Positions 1-7,906 of a stretch of 12,047 bases of DNA are shown here, one piece after another. The position numbers and the translations under genes are program-made. The stretch lies in contig JAJCXL010000154.1 of assembly GCA_029263435.1 (NCBI GenBank), positions 1 through 12,047 on the forward strand, read 5' to 3'. Position 1 is the first letter of the stretch. Each line of letters opens with the position of its first letter. The notes under the pieces are model-generated. The model worked only from the letters and a program-made list of their open reading frames with translations, had not been told where the DNA came from and ran no database searches. The stretch is from Acidobacteriota bacterium (lineage in GTDB: Bacteria; Acidobacteriota; Vicinamibacteria; Marinacidobacterales; SMYC01).

Positions 1-500
1 GGATCCTCGATGTCCGCGAAATGGGTATAGGCTCCCTCGACCACGACCCCCTCCAGCTTCGTCAGGTAAGTGCCGATAGCGCCCATCTCCTCGGCGGGCA
101 CCCCTAGCCGATGGAGGCCGGTCTCGATCTTGAGATGGACATAAGCGGTCTCGTCGAGGCGGCTCGCCGCGCTCGACAGAGCTTCGGCCGTGTCCTTGCG
201 AAACAAGACTTGGCGAAAACCGTGAGCCACGATGGTCTCGCAAGCCGAAGACTCGGAATGCCCCAGGATGAGAATCGGCTTGTCGGGCTCCATTCGATGA
301 AGCGCCAATGCTTCCTCGAGATCGTTGACCCCGTACCAGTCGGCGGCCTTTGCGAGCACGGGGGCGACGAGAGCTAGACCGTGCCCATAGGCGTCGGCCT
401 TGACGACCGCCATGAGCTTGCGGTGCGAGTCGAGGAGGTCTCGAAACACGCGCGTATTCGCGAGCAGACGCTCACGGTCGATCTCGATCCACGAAGTCAA
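1..500 (-). CDS. alr: Alanine racemase, N-terminal part (cut by window edge)
   Basis: A PLP-dependent enzyme interconverting L- and D-alanine for peptidoglycan; cytoplasmic. I translated 166 codons before the window edge; the family is usually about 360-390 aa, so only the front of the PLP-binding barrel is visible. The PLP-lysine motif AVVKADAYGHG has K34. KIETGLHRLG follows (K124 and R131, at the spacing of the carbamylated lysine and PLP-contacting arginine of Geobacillus Alr), then THFADIED at 159-166. The start is inferred as TTG (498-500): no in-frame ATG or GTG lies just upstream, TTG overlaps the antiporter's TGA as TTGA, and a weak GGGGG sits 4 nt before it. The ATG at 504-502 is in the wrong frame and soon hits a stop. 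It is the last visible gene of the operon. Identity is very secure; the exact start is less so. Confidence 0.93.
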   Translation of the reverse strand, partial: MTSWIEIDRERLLANTRVFRDLLDSHRKLMAVVKADAYGHGLALVAPVLAKAADWYGVNDLEEALALHRMEPDKPILILGHSESSACETIVAHGFRQVLFRKDTAEALSSAASRLDETAYVHLKIETGLHRLGVPAEEMGAIGTYLTKLEGVVVEGAYTHFADIED

Positions 501-1693
501 GCATCCCCCGCATAGGCTCTCACCAGCGGCTTCATCGTCATCGTCTGCACGACGAGTGAGAAGAACACGAGGATGGCGGCAAAGACCAAGAACTCCGCTC
601 TGAAGGGTACGTCTCGCGGCAGCCCGAGCACGAGTGCGATTGGGATAGATCCCTTCAGCCCTCCCCAAACCATGATGTGAGCCCAACCGAGACTGTACGC
701 GTGTCGGGTCTTACTCGCGAAGTAGTAGACCGGATAGACCGTGAGCGCTCGCGCAACGAGCACGATCCCGATGATGAGCAGTCCCGGCAAGATGTACTCG
801 GTCAGATTGCCGACGAAGAGCTTCATCTCGAACCCGATGAGGAGGAACAAGAAGGCGTTTATCAGAAAGTCGATCACTTCCCAGAAATTTTCGACGGTCT
901 CGATCGTTCTCTCGGACATCGAGAACATCTTTCCGTAGTTCCCGACGATGAGTCCGGCGATGACGACCGAGATCACGCCCGACAAGTGGAAGATCTCCGC
1001 GACGAGAAAGCTCCCGAAAACGAGAACTACCGTCAGCGTCACTTCGAGCAAATGATCGTCGAGGCCTTTCATCAGGCGGTAGCAAATGAGACCGAAGGCA
1101 AGCCCGACCGCCGCGCCACCCAAACAGACTTTCAGGAAATCGCCGGTGATCGCGGTAACCGAAGCTTCCGCTTGACCCATCATCACCGCGAGGAGAGCCG
1201 TGAACAATACGACGCTCGTCCCGTCATTGAACAAGCTCTCTCCCTCCATCAACGTCTTGAGCCGTTCCGGTGCTCCCACCTCCTTGAAGATGGAGAGTAC
1301 GGCGATCGGATCGGTCGCGGCGACCATCGCGCCGAAGAGAAGCCCTTGGAGAAACGGCATGTCCAGTGCGACGTGGAGCATCCCGCCCACGAGAAACGTA
1401 GCGACGACGAGACCTGGAAACGCCATCGTTGCGATGGGAACGAGGTTTCTCCGGAGCCTCTCCAGATCCATGTGAAGCGCGCCTTGAAATAGAAGGGGCG
1501 GCAGCACGATGAGAAGAATGAGCTCTTTGCTGATGTGTAGATCCATGTGGATCGGCAAGAAGCTCACCGCGACCCCGATGAGGACGAGAGCGGTCGTATA
1601 GGGCACCCGGATCCGTTTGACGAGGATCGCCACGAATGCGGCAACACTGAGCAGAATGAGCAGATCTTCGAGGACGATTTCGGTTTCGGACAT
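497..1693 (-). CDS. CPA1-family Na+(K+)/H+ antiporter (NhaP/NHE-like)
   Basis: Inner-membrane monovalent cation/proton exchanger of 398 aa, almost entirely hydrophobic, with about 12 predicted spans. Hallmark CPA1 motifs are ATDPIAV (126-132), ESLFNDG (152-158, with the ion-binding Asn-Asp pair N156-D157) and GGLKGS (344-349), plus a conserved arginine in VARALTVYP (about 314). The N156-D157 pair marks CPA1 rather than the Asp-Asp of electrogenic CPA2 exchangers. There is no long cytoplasmic tail or TrkA-type domain, so this is a minimal NhaP-like form. The ATG is 3 bp after the stop of the upstream glycosyltransferase, with GGAG inside that gene's last codons as ribosome binding site. Its TGA overlaps the TTG of alr. 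The family is certain. Why an antiporter rides with a glycan operon is unclear; it may be an unrelated housekeeping pair (antiporter-alr) caught by read-through. Confidence 0.93.
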   Translation of the reverse strand: MSETEIVLEDLLILLSVAAFVAILVKRIRVPYTTALVLIGVAVSFLPIHMDLHISKELILLIVLPPLLFQGALHMDLERLRRNLVPIATMAFPGLVVATFLVGGMLHVALDMPFLQGLLFGAMVAATDPIAVLSIFKEVGAPERLKTLMEGESLFNDGTSVVLFTALLAVMMGQAEASVTAITGDFLKVCLGGAAVGLAFGLICYRLMKGLDDHLLEVTLTVVLVFGSFLVAEIFHLSGVISVVIAGLIVGNYGKMFSMSERTIETVENFWEVIDFLINAFLFLLIGFEMKLFVGNLTEYILPGLLIIGIVLVARALTVYPVYYFASKTRHAYSLGWAHIMVWGGLKGSIPIALVLGLPRDVPFRAEFLVFAAILVFFSLVVQTMTMKPLVRAYAGDA

Positions 1694-1696
1694 GGT

Positions 1697-3364
1697 TTAA
1701 GGCTCCGGCGGGGAGAGAGACCAAATCTCTATCCACGGTCCTTTGTGAGTGTGGCGGGCCGACGGCGGCCAGTCTTCGTTATCGAGATAGGGCGCGAGCC
1801 CGGAATCGGAGTTGGCCGGTGCGATCGTCTCGACGAGGGCCCCTTCGCGGCGTACCGACTCGAAGACGGCGCGAACGTCCTTGGGGGGCGGAAGAGGCGC
1901 GCGTCTCAAAACGACCGTCGTCACCCCTTGGGACGAGACCGGCGCGAGTCCGGCTCTCAAATCCTCGTACGGCGTGTAGATCCGGTTGTGCTCGTCGCCG
2001 CGACCGAGAAAGTAAAGCTCATAAGACTGCGGCGCCCGCTCCGCCACTTCGAGCAGGGACGCGTACTTTCCGCGTTTGTCGAGCTCTGCCTCCGCGTCGT
2101 TGACGCGCAGACTCTCTCGAAAGCTCGCCGCCGATTGAGGCAATGGGACCGAGTAGGATTGGAGCAGTACCGATTCACCCGACGGCACATGATCCAAGAT
2201 GAACCGGCGCGCGACAGTGCGCGTATCTTCCCCTGCGAAAAGACGATCGATTTGGACCACATAGTAAAGAGGTTGCAAGCTCGCGCCGATCGCTACGGCC
2301 ATCGCTGCCCACCGCCCCAGCTTCGATCCCACCACGCCAACCCCTAGCCCTGCTGCCGCGCAGATCGCCGGTAGGATGGGATTGACGTACCTCCCGGCGA
2401 AAAACGTATACGTGATGAACGCGAAGAACATCGCAGGAAACGCTCCCCACAAGACCAGCTGCCGCTTGGATCGAGACGCCATCACCACGATGCCTACGAC
2501 CATGAGGGCGAACATCAAGTAGCCGATTCCCTGGGTCAGAAGAAATTCCAAGTAGCTCGGCAAGCTCGGAAACAGCGCCGCGCCGCTATCGAGGCTCCGG
2601 TCCACCACCACTTGCCGGTTCGCGCGCATGTGTGCCAGCGCGGTGGGAAAGCGGAGGAGGACGAAAGGAGACAAGAGAAAAAAGGTGACCGCGGAGCTTG
2701 CCCCGGAAACGAGGACGCAACGAAAATCCTCCCGCCGTCGAAAAGCCCAATGGCCGAGGACGAATGCGGGTGCGAGGAAAATCATGTAGTAGTGCGTCGC
2801 GAAGGACACCCCGAGCACGATGCCGGCCGCCACGTAGCTTCGAATGGTTCTCGTCTCGAACGCGCGCTCGGATGCCCACACCGCGAGGACGAAGAGCAGC
2901 CCGCTGGGGACGTCGTGCTTGAGATAGTGCGCGTCGCGCACCCCGACATAGGCCAGCGCGAGAAAGAGTGCCGCGGCTCGAGCCGCCACCCTTCCGAAGT
3001 GTTTCTGGACCAGCCCGTAGGTCACTGCGATCGTCGCCACCGCGCATAAGACCCCCACGAGCCGGGCCGCGATGTAGAAATCAGTCGGATCGGTGAAAAA
3101 CTGCGCTTGGAATGCCGCGAGGCTCTCGTAGCGGCCTAGCGCCCAGCCGAACGCGAACAAGCCGCCCATGACGGCGAAGATGAAGTAGAAGAAGAAGCTC
3201 GGATACAAGTAGTAGCCAGGGTCGAGCCCTCTCGCTACCGATAACGATCGAGCCATGATGTTGACTTCGTCCGGGTTGTAGACCTCCGGCAGTCCGTGGT
3301 CGATCCCATATAGCCGCAGCGCGGCGGCTACGAGGAGGACGACGACGAGAAGAGGGTCTCTCAT
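1697..3364 (-). CDS. GT39/ArnT-like membrane glycosyltransferase (GT-C fold)
   Basis: Predicted integral-membrane transferase of 555 aa that would use a polyprenyl-phosphate-linked sugar to glycosylate a periplasmic protein or lipid. The first hydrophobic span (about 4-18) leads straight into NPDEVN (30-35). D32-E33 sits where GT-C enzymes keep their catalytic or metal-binding acidic residues in the first external loop. HYLKHDVPSG (146-155) is a second loop motif typical of the PMT/ArnT superfamily. About ten more spans follow, then GRYVNPILP (324-332), which resembles the RYxxPxxP signature of these enzymes. Residues from about 370 onward are soluble and probably periplasmic. The ATG lies 16 bp after the epimerase stop with no strong ribosome binding site. 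Its position in the operon suggests it modifies the same surface glycan or an associated glycoprotein. Donor and acceptor cannot be read from the sequence. Confidence 0.75.
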   Translation of the reverse strand: MRDPLLVVVLLVAAALRLYGIDHGLPEVYNPDEVNIMARSLSVARGLDPGYYLYPSFFFYFIFAVMGGLFAFGWALGRYESLAAFQAQFFTDPTDFYIAARLVGVLCAVATIAVTYGLVQKHFGRVAARAAALFLALAYVGVRDAHYLKHDVPSGLLFVLAVWASERAFETRTIRSYVAAGIVLGVSFATHYYMIFLAPAFVLGHWAFRRREDFRCVLVSGASSAVTFFLLSPFVLLRFPTALAHMRANRQVVVDRSLDSGAALFPSLPSYLEFLLTQGIGYLMFALMVVGIVVMASRSKRQLVLWGAFPAMFFAFITYTFFAGRYVNPILPAICAAAGLGVGVVGSKLGRWAAMAVAIGASLQPLYYVVQIDRLFAGEDTRTVARRFILDHVPSGESVLLQSYSVPLPQSAASFRESLRVNDAEAELDKRGKYASLLEVAERAPQSYELYFLGRGDEHNRIYTPYEDLRAGLAPVSSQGVTTVVLRRAPLPPPKDVRAVFESVRREGALVETIAPANSDSGLAPYLDNEDWPPSARHTHKGPWIEIWSLSPPEP

Positions 3365-3380
3365 CGTTTCGGACGGGGCA

Positions 3381-4343
3381 CTAGGACGTCGATTGATGAT
3401 GAATGACGCGTTGGAGAATCTCGTCGAGGCTCACTTTCGGCTGATAGCCCATGAGACGGGTAATCTTGGAGACGTCCGGGACTCGCCGAGCCATGTCCTC
3501 GAACCCTTCTTCATAAGCTTTCTCGTAAGGAACGAAGACGATCTCGGAGGTGCTCTTGGTGAGAGCCTTCACGCGCTCAGCGAGCTCTCGGATGCTGATC
3601 TCGAAATCGGATCCGATATTGAAGACCTGGCCGGGCGCCTCGGGATGATCGATGAGGCCCACGAGTCCGCCGACGACATCGGAGACGTCCGTGAAACATC
3701 GGCTTTGACTCCCATCTCCGTACACGGTGATGGGCTCATTGGCGAGCGCCTGGCGAACGAAGTTCGGGATCACCATGCCGTAACGGCCGGTTTGTCTCGG
3801 CCCGACCGTATTGAACAGCCGGGCGATGGTCACCGGGAGCCTCTTCTCTTTGTAATAGGCCAGTCCGAGAAACTCATCGATGGCTTTCGAGCACGCATAG
3901 CTCCACCGGCCTTTATCGGTGGCGCCCATGACGAGGTCGGCATCCTCGGTGAACGGAAAGGCCTGGCTCTTCCCATAGACTTCCGAGGTAGAGGCGAGCA
4001 GGACCCGCTTTTTTTTCTTGTCGGCGAGCTTGAGAACGATCTCGGTGCCGTGCACGTTCGTCTCGATGGTCCGCACCGGGCTCTCGACGATCAAGCGGAC
4101 GCCGACGGCTGCCGCGAGGTGCACGACGACATCGACCCGGTCCACGTTCTCCGCCGTCACCGGCTCGTTCATGACCGTCTCTATCGTGTAGCGGAACGAC
4201 GGGTTGTCTTTGAGATGCTCGATATTGTCGATGCTTCCGGTGGATAGATCGTCCAGCACGTAGACTTCGTCGCCGCGATCGAGAAGACGTTCGGAGAGGT
4301 GCGAGCCAATGAAGCCCGCCCCTCCGGTGATGAGTACTTTCAC
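3381..4343 (-). CDS. NAD-dependent nucleotide-sugar epimerase/dehydratase (extended SDR)
   Basis: Cytoplasmic extended short-chain dehydrogenase of 320 aa. It has a Rossmann GGAGFIG (7-13), LDDLSTG (30-36), the active-site segment STSEVYG (118-124), catalytic YACSK (Y149, K153) and LFNTVGPRQTGRYGM (176-190). The family includes UDP-glucose 4-epimerases and UDP-glucuronate decarboxylases; the STSEVYG and GRWSYACSK segments look more like the decarboxylase branch, but I do not assign a substrate. It does not look like PseB (CapD-type) or LegB. The start is GTG (4341-4343), overlapping the upstream TGA as GTGA; a strong GGAGG (4353-4357) lies 9 nt upstream and supports this start. An in-frame A8 tract encoding four lysines (109-112) lies before the catalytic segment. 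It probably supplies a modified sugar for the operon's glycan. Confidence 0.87.
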   Translation of the reverse strand: MKVLITGGAGFIGSHLSERLLDRGDEVYVLDDLSTGSIDNIEHLKDNPSFRYTIETVMNEPVTAENVDRVDVVVHLAAAVGVRLIVESPVRTIETNVHGTEIVLKLADKKKKRVLLASTSEVYGKSQAFPFTEDADLVMGATDKGRWSYACSKAIDEFLGLAYYKEKRLPVTIARLFNTVGPRQTGRYGMVIPNFVRQALANEPITVYGDGSQSRCFTDVSDVVGGLVGLIDHPEAPGQVFNIGSDFEISIRELAERVKALTKSTSEIVFVPYEKAYEEGFEDMARRVPDVSKITRLMGYQPKVSLDEILQRVIHHQSTS

Positions 4344-6067
4344 TGCCAGCGGCCTCCGCTCGCCGGCCCTTTGTTGCCGGCTTTCTTCATGACTTCATAA
4401 ACCCGATTGGCGCCTTGGGCGTCGACGAGCCGAGAGCCCGCGTCGCCCATACGTTTGCGTCGCTCGGAATCCTCGAGAAGCGCCAAAGCGCTGTCTCGAA
4501 TGACGTCCGGCTCCACGTCCGTTCCGAGTCCCAGATGGACGATCGTTCCGTAGCGAGCGAAACCGTCCATGCGATCCCGCTCCCGGGTGTTCTGACACAA
4601 AACGATCCCCGGCCGTCCAAGCGCGGCGATCTCGAACACCGTCATGCCTCCCGAGCACAGAACCAGATCCGCTTCGAAGAGAATGTCGGCCATGTGCTCG
4701 ACGTTTTTCAGAATCGTCGGTCTCGACCGAAGCTCGGCGAGGAGAGCGTCGAGCTCTGTGCGATAGCTAAAGGCAGGGCCCAGCACGACGGTCGTCTCGA
4801 GCTCTTCCACGGCGTCGAGCGCCAAGAGCGCTTTCATGGTCAAGTTCTGCGGGTCGCTCCCGCCGAAGCTCAACACGACGCGGCGTCGTCCATCCTTCGC
4901 GGCTGCGGAGACAGTGGTCTTCGCTTTCTCCCGAAACGAATCGCGGAGGATCGCGAACGCGGGGCCAGCATGATAGTCGTTCAGATCGGCTTCGTCTTCT
5001 TGCATGGCCGCGATGATGATCGAAGCGAGCCCTGTCGGGTTCTCGATATCATCGAGCGAGTCCACGAGATTGACCGTCGAAGCGCCGAGGCCTGCGAGGG
5101 CGCTCAAGTAGTCCGCCTCGAGATATGGCTGGTCGTTGACGATGATGTTTGGAGAGTAGTCGCGGATGACTTCGAGCATGGTCTCGAGGTCACGGCCGCC
5201 CCCACCCGGAACCACTCTTACCGAGTGACCCGACTGAGAGATGTGCTGGACCCCTTCGGGGAGATCGGCGCGCATCAAGAAACACATATCCGCGTTCGAC
5301 ACGATCTGGGTGAGCTCATTCGCGACGGCGAGACTCCGATAGACGTGGCCCATCCCCATTTCGGCCCCGCCATCGACGCGAAATAGGACTCGCGGCAGGT
5401 GCACCAGCTTCTCGGCGAGCCAGAAGTCGTAAATATCGTGGACGGTGAGCGCGGACATCTTGTCCATCAAGACGTGTCCGATGCGTTCTCCCAACCGCTG
5501 GTTAGAATCGAGAACGTCTCGCCGAACCACCCGGATGGCGCCGTCCTCGTGATAGAGCGGAGCCAACTCGTCCCGCCTCTCGGGCCTCTCGAAGAGAGGC
5601 ACGAGTGTTTTCTCCGGCCGGTGCCACGCGAGCTTGCGTACCTCTTCGACCGAGATGACGGCGTCGTAGCTCTCGTCGGTCAATACGTCAATGGCTTCGT
5701 CGATCTGCTTCGCGGTCCGAAACGGAGACGTCGCTTGCAAGGTGACGACGATATCGAAGTGCTCGCCGTCTTGAGACTCCACCGTCTCGACCGCGTGTCG
5801 AACCACGGCCGTGATCTCGGGGAGATCCTTCGCGAGGGCTTCCGGTCGGCGAAACGGCACCTCGGCGCGATATTCGAGCGCCACGCGTGCAATTTGATCG
5901 TCATCCGTGGAGACGACCACCCTGTCGATATAGCGGCTTTGCTCGGCCTCTCTCAACGTGTGAGCGATGAGAGGAAGCGAGCCGAGCTTCTTGATGTTCA
6001 GGTAAGGCACCTCGTGGTCGCCGCCTCGGGCGGGAACCACCGCGATGACTCGTTGGCCGTTCTTCAT
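4340..6067 (-). CDS. Fusion: NeuA/PseF-like CMP-sugar synthetase domain + PseG/SpsG-like UDP-sugar hydrolase domain
   Basis: A 575-aa two-domain enzyme for nonulosonic acid synthesis. Residues 1 to about 225 are a CMP-acylneuraminate synthetase-type domain: VVPARGG (10-16), VSTDDDQIA (52-60), LQATSPFRT (110-118) and HEDGAIRV (173-180). From about 227 onward it is a PseG/SpsG-type GT-B hydrolase: FRVDGGAEMGMGHVYR (229-244), with H241 aligning with the proposed catalytic histidine of Campylobacter PseG (His17), FGGSDPQN (401-408) and SGGMTVFE (472-479). Family knowledge says PseG removes UDP from a 2,4-diacetamido-trideoxyhexose and NeuA/PseF adds CMP to the finished acid, so the fusion joins the steps before and after the synthase. 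The NeuA signature is odd: where ARxxSKGxPxKN is usual, the protein reads ARGGDHEVPYLN, so both lysines are missing. The ATG is 7 bp after the neuB1 stop and the 3' end overlaps the epimerase start. Confidence 0.87.
   Translation of the reverse strand: MKNGQRVIAVVPARGGDHEVPYLNIKKLGSLPLIAHTLREAEQSRYIDRVVVSTDDDQIARVALEYRAEVPFRRPEALAKDLPEITAVVRHAVETVESQDGEHFDIVVTLQATSPFRTAKQIDEAIDVLTDESYDAVISVEEVRKLAWHRPEKTLVPLFERPERRDELAPLYHEDGAIRVVRRDVLDSNQRLGERIGHVLMDKMSALTVHDIYDFWLAEKLVHLPRVLFRVDGGAEMGMGHVYRSLAVANELTQIVSNADMCFLMRADLPEGVQHISQSGHSVRVVPGGGGRDLETMLEVIRDYSPNIIVNDQPYLEADYLSALAGLGASTVNLVDSLDDIENPTGLASIIIAAMQEDEADLNDYHAGPAFAILRDSFREKAKTTVSAAAKDGRRRVVLSFGGSDPQNLTMKALLALDAVEELETTVVLGPAFSYRTELDALLAELRSRPTILKNVEHMADILFEADLVLCSGGMTVFEIAALGRPGIVLCQNTRERDRMDGFARYGTIVHLGLGTDVEPDVIRDSALALLEDSERRKRMGDAGSRLVDAQGANRVYEVMKKAGNKGPASGGRWQ
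4353..4357 (-). promoter_or_regulatory. Shine-Dalgarno deciding a GTG start
   Basis: GGAGG on the minus strand, 9 nt upstream of the GTG start of the epimerase/dehydratase and inside the 3' end of the fusion gene. It fits translational coupling through the GTGA overlap. Confidence 0.7.
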
Positions 6068-6074
6068 CGAGGGC

Positions 6075-7124
6075 TCACAGCATGCGCCATTCGACGACGG
6101 TGTCCTCTGGGATATCGGTGGTGGCCGTACGGCCCACGACGACGTCGACGAATTTTGGATAGATGCCGGTTCCCGGACGTTTGAAGGTGAGCATCTCGCG
6201 GGTGATGGTCGCGCCTTTCGCGATCGGCGTGGCGGACACGATGCTGCGGCGCGCGTAGCGATAAGCCTGGGACTCCGCCTCGACCGGGCCTTTTTCGTAT
6301 TGCCCCATCGCTTTTTCGATCGTGCGAATGCCTTCCATCATCTGCTTCAAATCCTTCGGATCGACGGAGAGATGGTGGTCGGGGCTGCCGGGAAGCGTCT
6401 TGTCGACGGTGTAGTGTTTCTCGACGGCCACCGCGCCGAGCGCGACGGCGGCCTGGGGCACAGAGATCCCGAGCGTGTGATCGGAGAGTCCGACCAAAAC
6501 GCCGGGAAAGGCCTGTTTCATGTGCAGCATCATACGCAGGTTGGCGTTTTCGGCGTCGCACGGATATTGGAGCGTACAGTGGAGTAGCACGATCTGGTCG
6601 TTGTCCTTCGCACGCACCACATCGATGGCCTCTCCGATCTCCGGAATCGTCGCGAGGCCCGTCGAGAGAATGACCGGCTTGCTCTTGGAGGCGACGCGCT
6701 CGAGTAAGGGGTGATCGGTGAGGTCGGCCGAGGCGATCTTGAAGCCGGGGACGCCGAGCTCGTCGAGCATGTCGACCGCCTCGTCGTCGAACGGCGCGGA
6801 AAAGCAAAGCAGGTCGAGCTCTTTGGCGTAGCGAAACAGCGTTTCATGCTCGGCGGGGCCGAAGCTGTCGAGCTTGTCGAAGGTATCGTACTGGCTGCCG
6901 TCGGGATCGTCGGGCTCGACCCAGTAACGAGGTGCGGTCCGAGTCGAGATCTTCCCCGCTTTGTAGCTTTGAAACTTGATGGCATCGGCGCCGGCAGCTT
7001 TTGCTTCCCGAATGAGCGATTTGCCGAGCTCGATGTCACCGTTGTGGTTGACACCCGCTTCGGCGATGACGAAAGCGGGGTGATCTTCGCCTATGAGGCG
7101 TCCGCCAAAATTGATTTCTTTCAT
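6075..7124 (-). CDS. NeuB-family nonulosonic acid synthase (canonical copy, NeuB1)
   Basis: Cytoplasmic PEP-dependent synthase of 349 aa (usual length about 340-350) condensing phosphoenolpyruvate with a free N-acetylated hexose to a nine-carbon sialic-type acid. The TIM-barrel motifs are intact: EAGVNHNG (22-29), KFQ (50-52), KIASADLTD (129-137), STG (154-156), HCTLQYP (182-188), GLSDHT (212-217, H216 as metal ligand), VEKHYT (234-239, H237 as second metal ligand) and SPDH (247-250). A C-terminal SAF/antifreeze-like domain follows (about 290-349, with RRSIV and KRPGTGI, R316), the part that covers the partner subunit's active site in NeuB dimers. The ATG overlaps the TGA of the upstream cytidylyltransferase (ATGA). 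The PseG domain in the next gene points to a pseudaminic-type or related diacetamido sugar rather than Neu5Ac. The exact substrate cannot be told from motifs. Confidence 0.93.
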   Translation of the reverse strand: MKEINFGGRLIGEDHPAFVIAEAGVNHNGDIELGKSLIREAKAAGADAIKFQSYKAGKISTRTAPRYWVEPDDPDGSQYDTFDKLDSFGPAEHETLFRYAKELDLLCFSAPFDDEAVDMLDELGVPGFKIASADLTDHPLLERVASKSKPVILSTGLATIPEIGEAIDVVRAKDNDQIVLLHCTLQYPCDAENANLRMMLHMKQAFPGVLVGLSDHTLGISVPQAAVALGAVAVEKHYTVDKTLPGSPDHHLSVDPKDLKQMMEGIRTIEKAMGQYEKGPVEAESQAYRYARRSIVSATPIAKGATITREMLTFKRPGTGIYPKFVDVVVGRTATTDIPEDTVVEWRML

Positions 7125-7906
7125 TTCTCGTCCAAGTCCACGGACCTCAAATTGGCGGTGCTCGACCGCACGTGAGCGTTCAACTCCAAAAGCGTCGGGT
7201 CTTCGTCCAGAAGCTGAATCGCCTCTAGCGTCGAAAGGACCCGGTCCGAACGGTACAGTCTATCGAAGATACGTTGTACGAGCACGAGATCGTCGGGCTC
7301 GTCGACGGTCAAACGGTACTCGGGCCGGTAGAGAGCAGGGTCGAGTGAGTGGTGCAGGATCCGGAACTTGTCGAAGTTCTCTTTGATGTAGAGCGTTACG
7401 AGCTCGGATCGGTGGCGGTCGTCTCCGTCACGGTGGCTCGCCGAAAGCGCCCGGCGGGAAACCACCTCGGAGAGGATACCCATGAGGAGCGCGTCGCCGG
7501 GGACGTAGGAATAGTCGGCGTCGGCCTCGAGATGCGCCGCGGTCAAGCTCTCGATCAAAGGGATATCGGTGAGAGGATTGTCACCGGTGACCCGCACGAC
7601 GTGCTCGGCATCGAAGTGTCTCGCGAGCTCGAGGTGGCGGCCGAGAACGTCGTCCTCGTCGCCGCGGAAAACTTTGACGCCCAACCCCTCCGCGAGCTCC
7701 ACCAGGACGTCGTTCTCCGGGGCGGTGGACGTCGCGAGCACGAGCGGCTCGAGGCCTCCGAGCGAGGCCAAGCGCTCGAGCAAGCGGGTCAGGAGAGGCT
7801 TACCGGCGAGCGGTGCGACAGCCTTAGCCGGGCAGCGGACGGAGCGCATCCGGGCGGAGACCGCGACGACGACGCGGCCATCGGTCCAGTTCACTCGGTC
7901 AGTCAA
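7121..7906 (-). CDS. SpsF-type cytidylyltransferase
   Basis: Nucleotidyltransferase of 261 aa in the SpsF/NeuA-like family that would activate a sugar acid with CTP in the cytoplasm. Motifs are SARMRSVRCPAK (17-28, with the conserved arginine and the lysine K28 in place), FRGDEDDVLGR (80-90), RVTGDNPLTD (105-114, metal- and nucleotide-binding Asp) and RLTVDEPDDL (198-207), a typical SpsF segment. The usual ARMGSxRLPGK has become ARMRSVRCPAK, so two positions differ. The start is TTG (7904-7906): a strong GGAGGAG lies 4 nt upstream (7911-7917) and no ATG fits, the next in-frame ATG (codon 20) falling inside the P-loop-like motif. The gene overlaps the end of neuB2 by 8 bp and neuB1 by 4 bp. 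In Bacillus subtilis spsE (NeuB-like), spsF and spsG (PseG-like) form a similar set, so this gene probably pairs with one of the flanking synthases. Confidence 0.85.
   Translation of the reverse strand: MTDRVNWTDGRVVVAVSARMRSVRCPAKAVAPLAGKPLLTRLLERLASLGGLEPLVLATSTAPENDVLVELAEGLGVKVFRGDEDDVLGRHLELARHFDAEHVVRVTGDNPLTDIPLIESLTAAHLEADADYSYVPGDALLMGILSEVVSRRALSASHRDGDDRHRSELVTLYIKENFDKFRILHHSLDPALYRPEYRLTVDEPDDLVLVQRIFDRLYRSDRVLSTLEAIQLLDEDPTLLELNAHVRSSTANLRSVDLDEK

Noticed and set aside
677..1492. Long open frame antisense to the antiporter gene (271 codons)
   Set aside because: Highly charged, low-hydrophobicity product typical of GC-rich antisense shadow; the opposite strand encodes an unmistakable antiporter.
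3393..5386. Long plus-strand open frames (284 and 323 codons) opposite the epimerase and fusion genes
   Set aside because: Mirror frames of real genes with clear motifs; the products show no family features.
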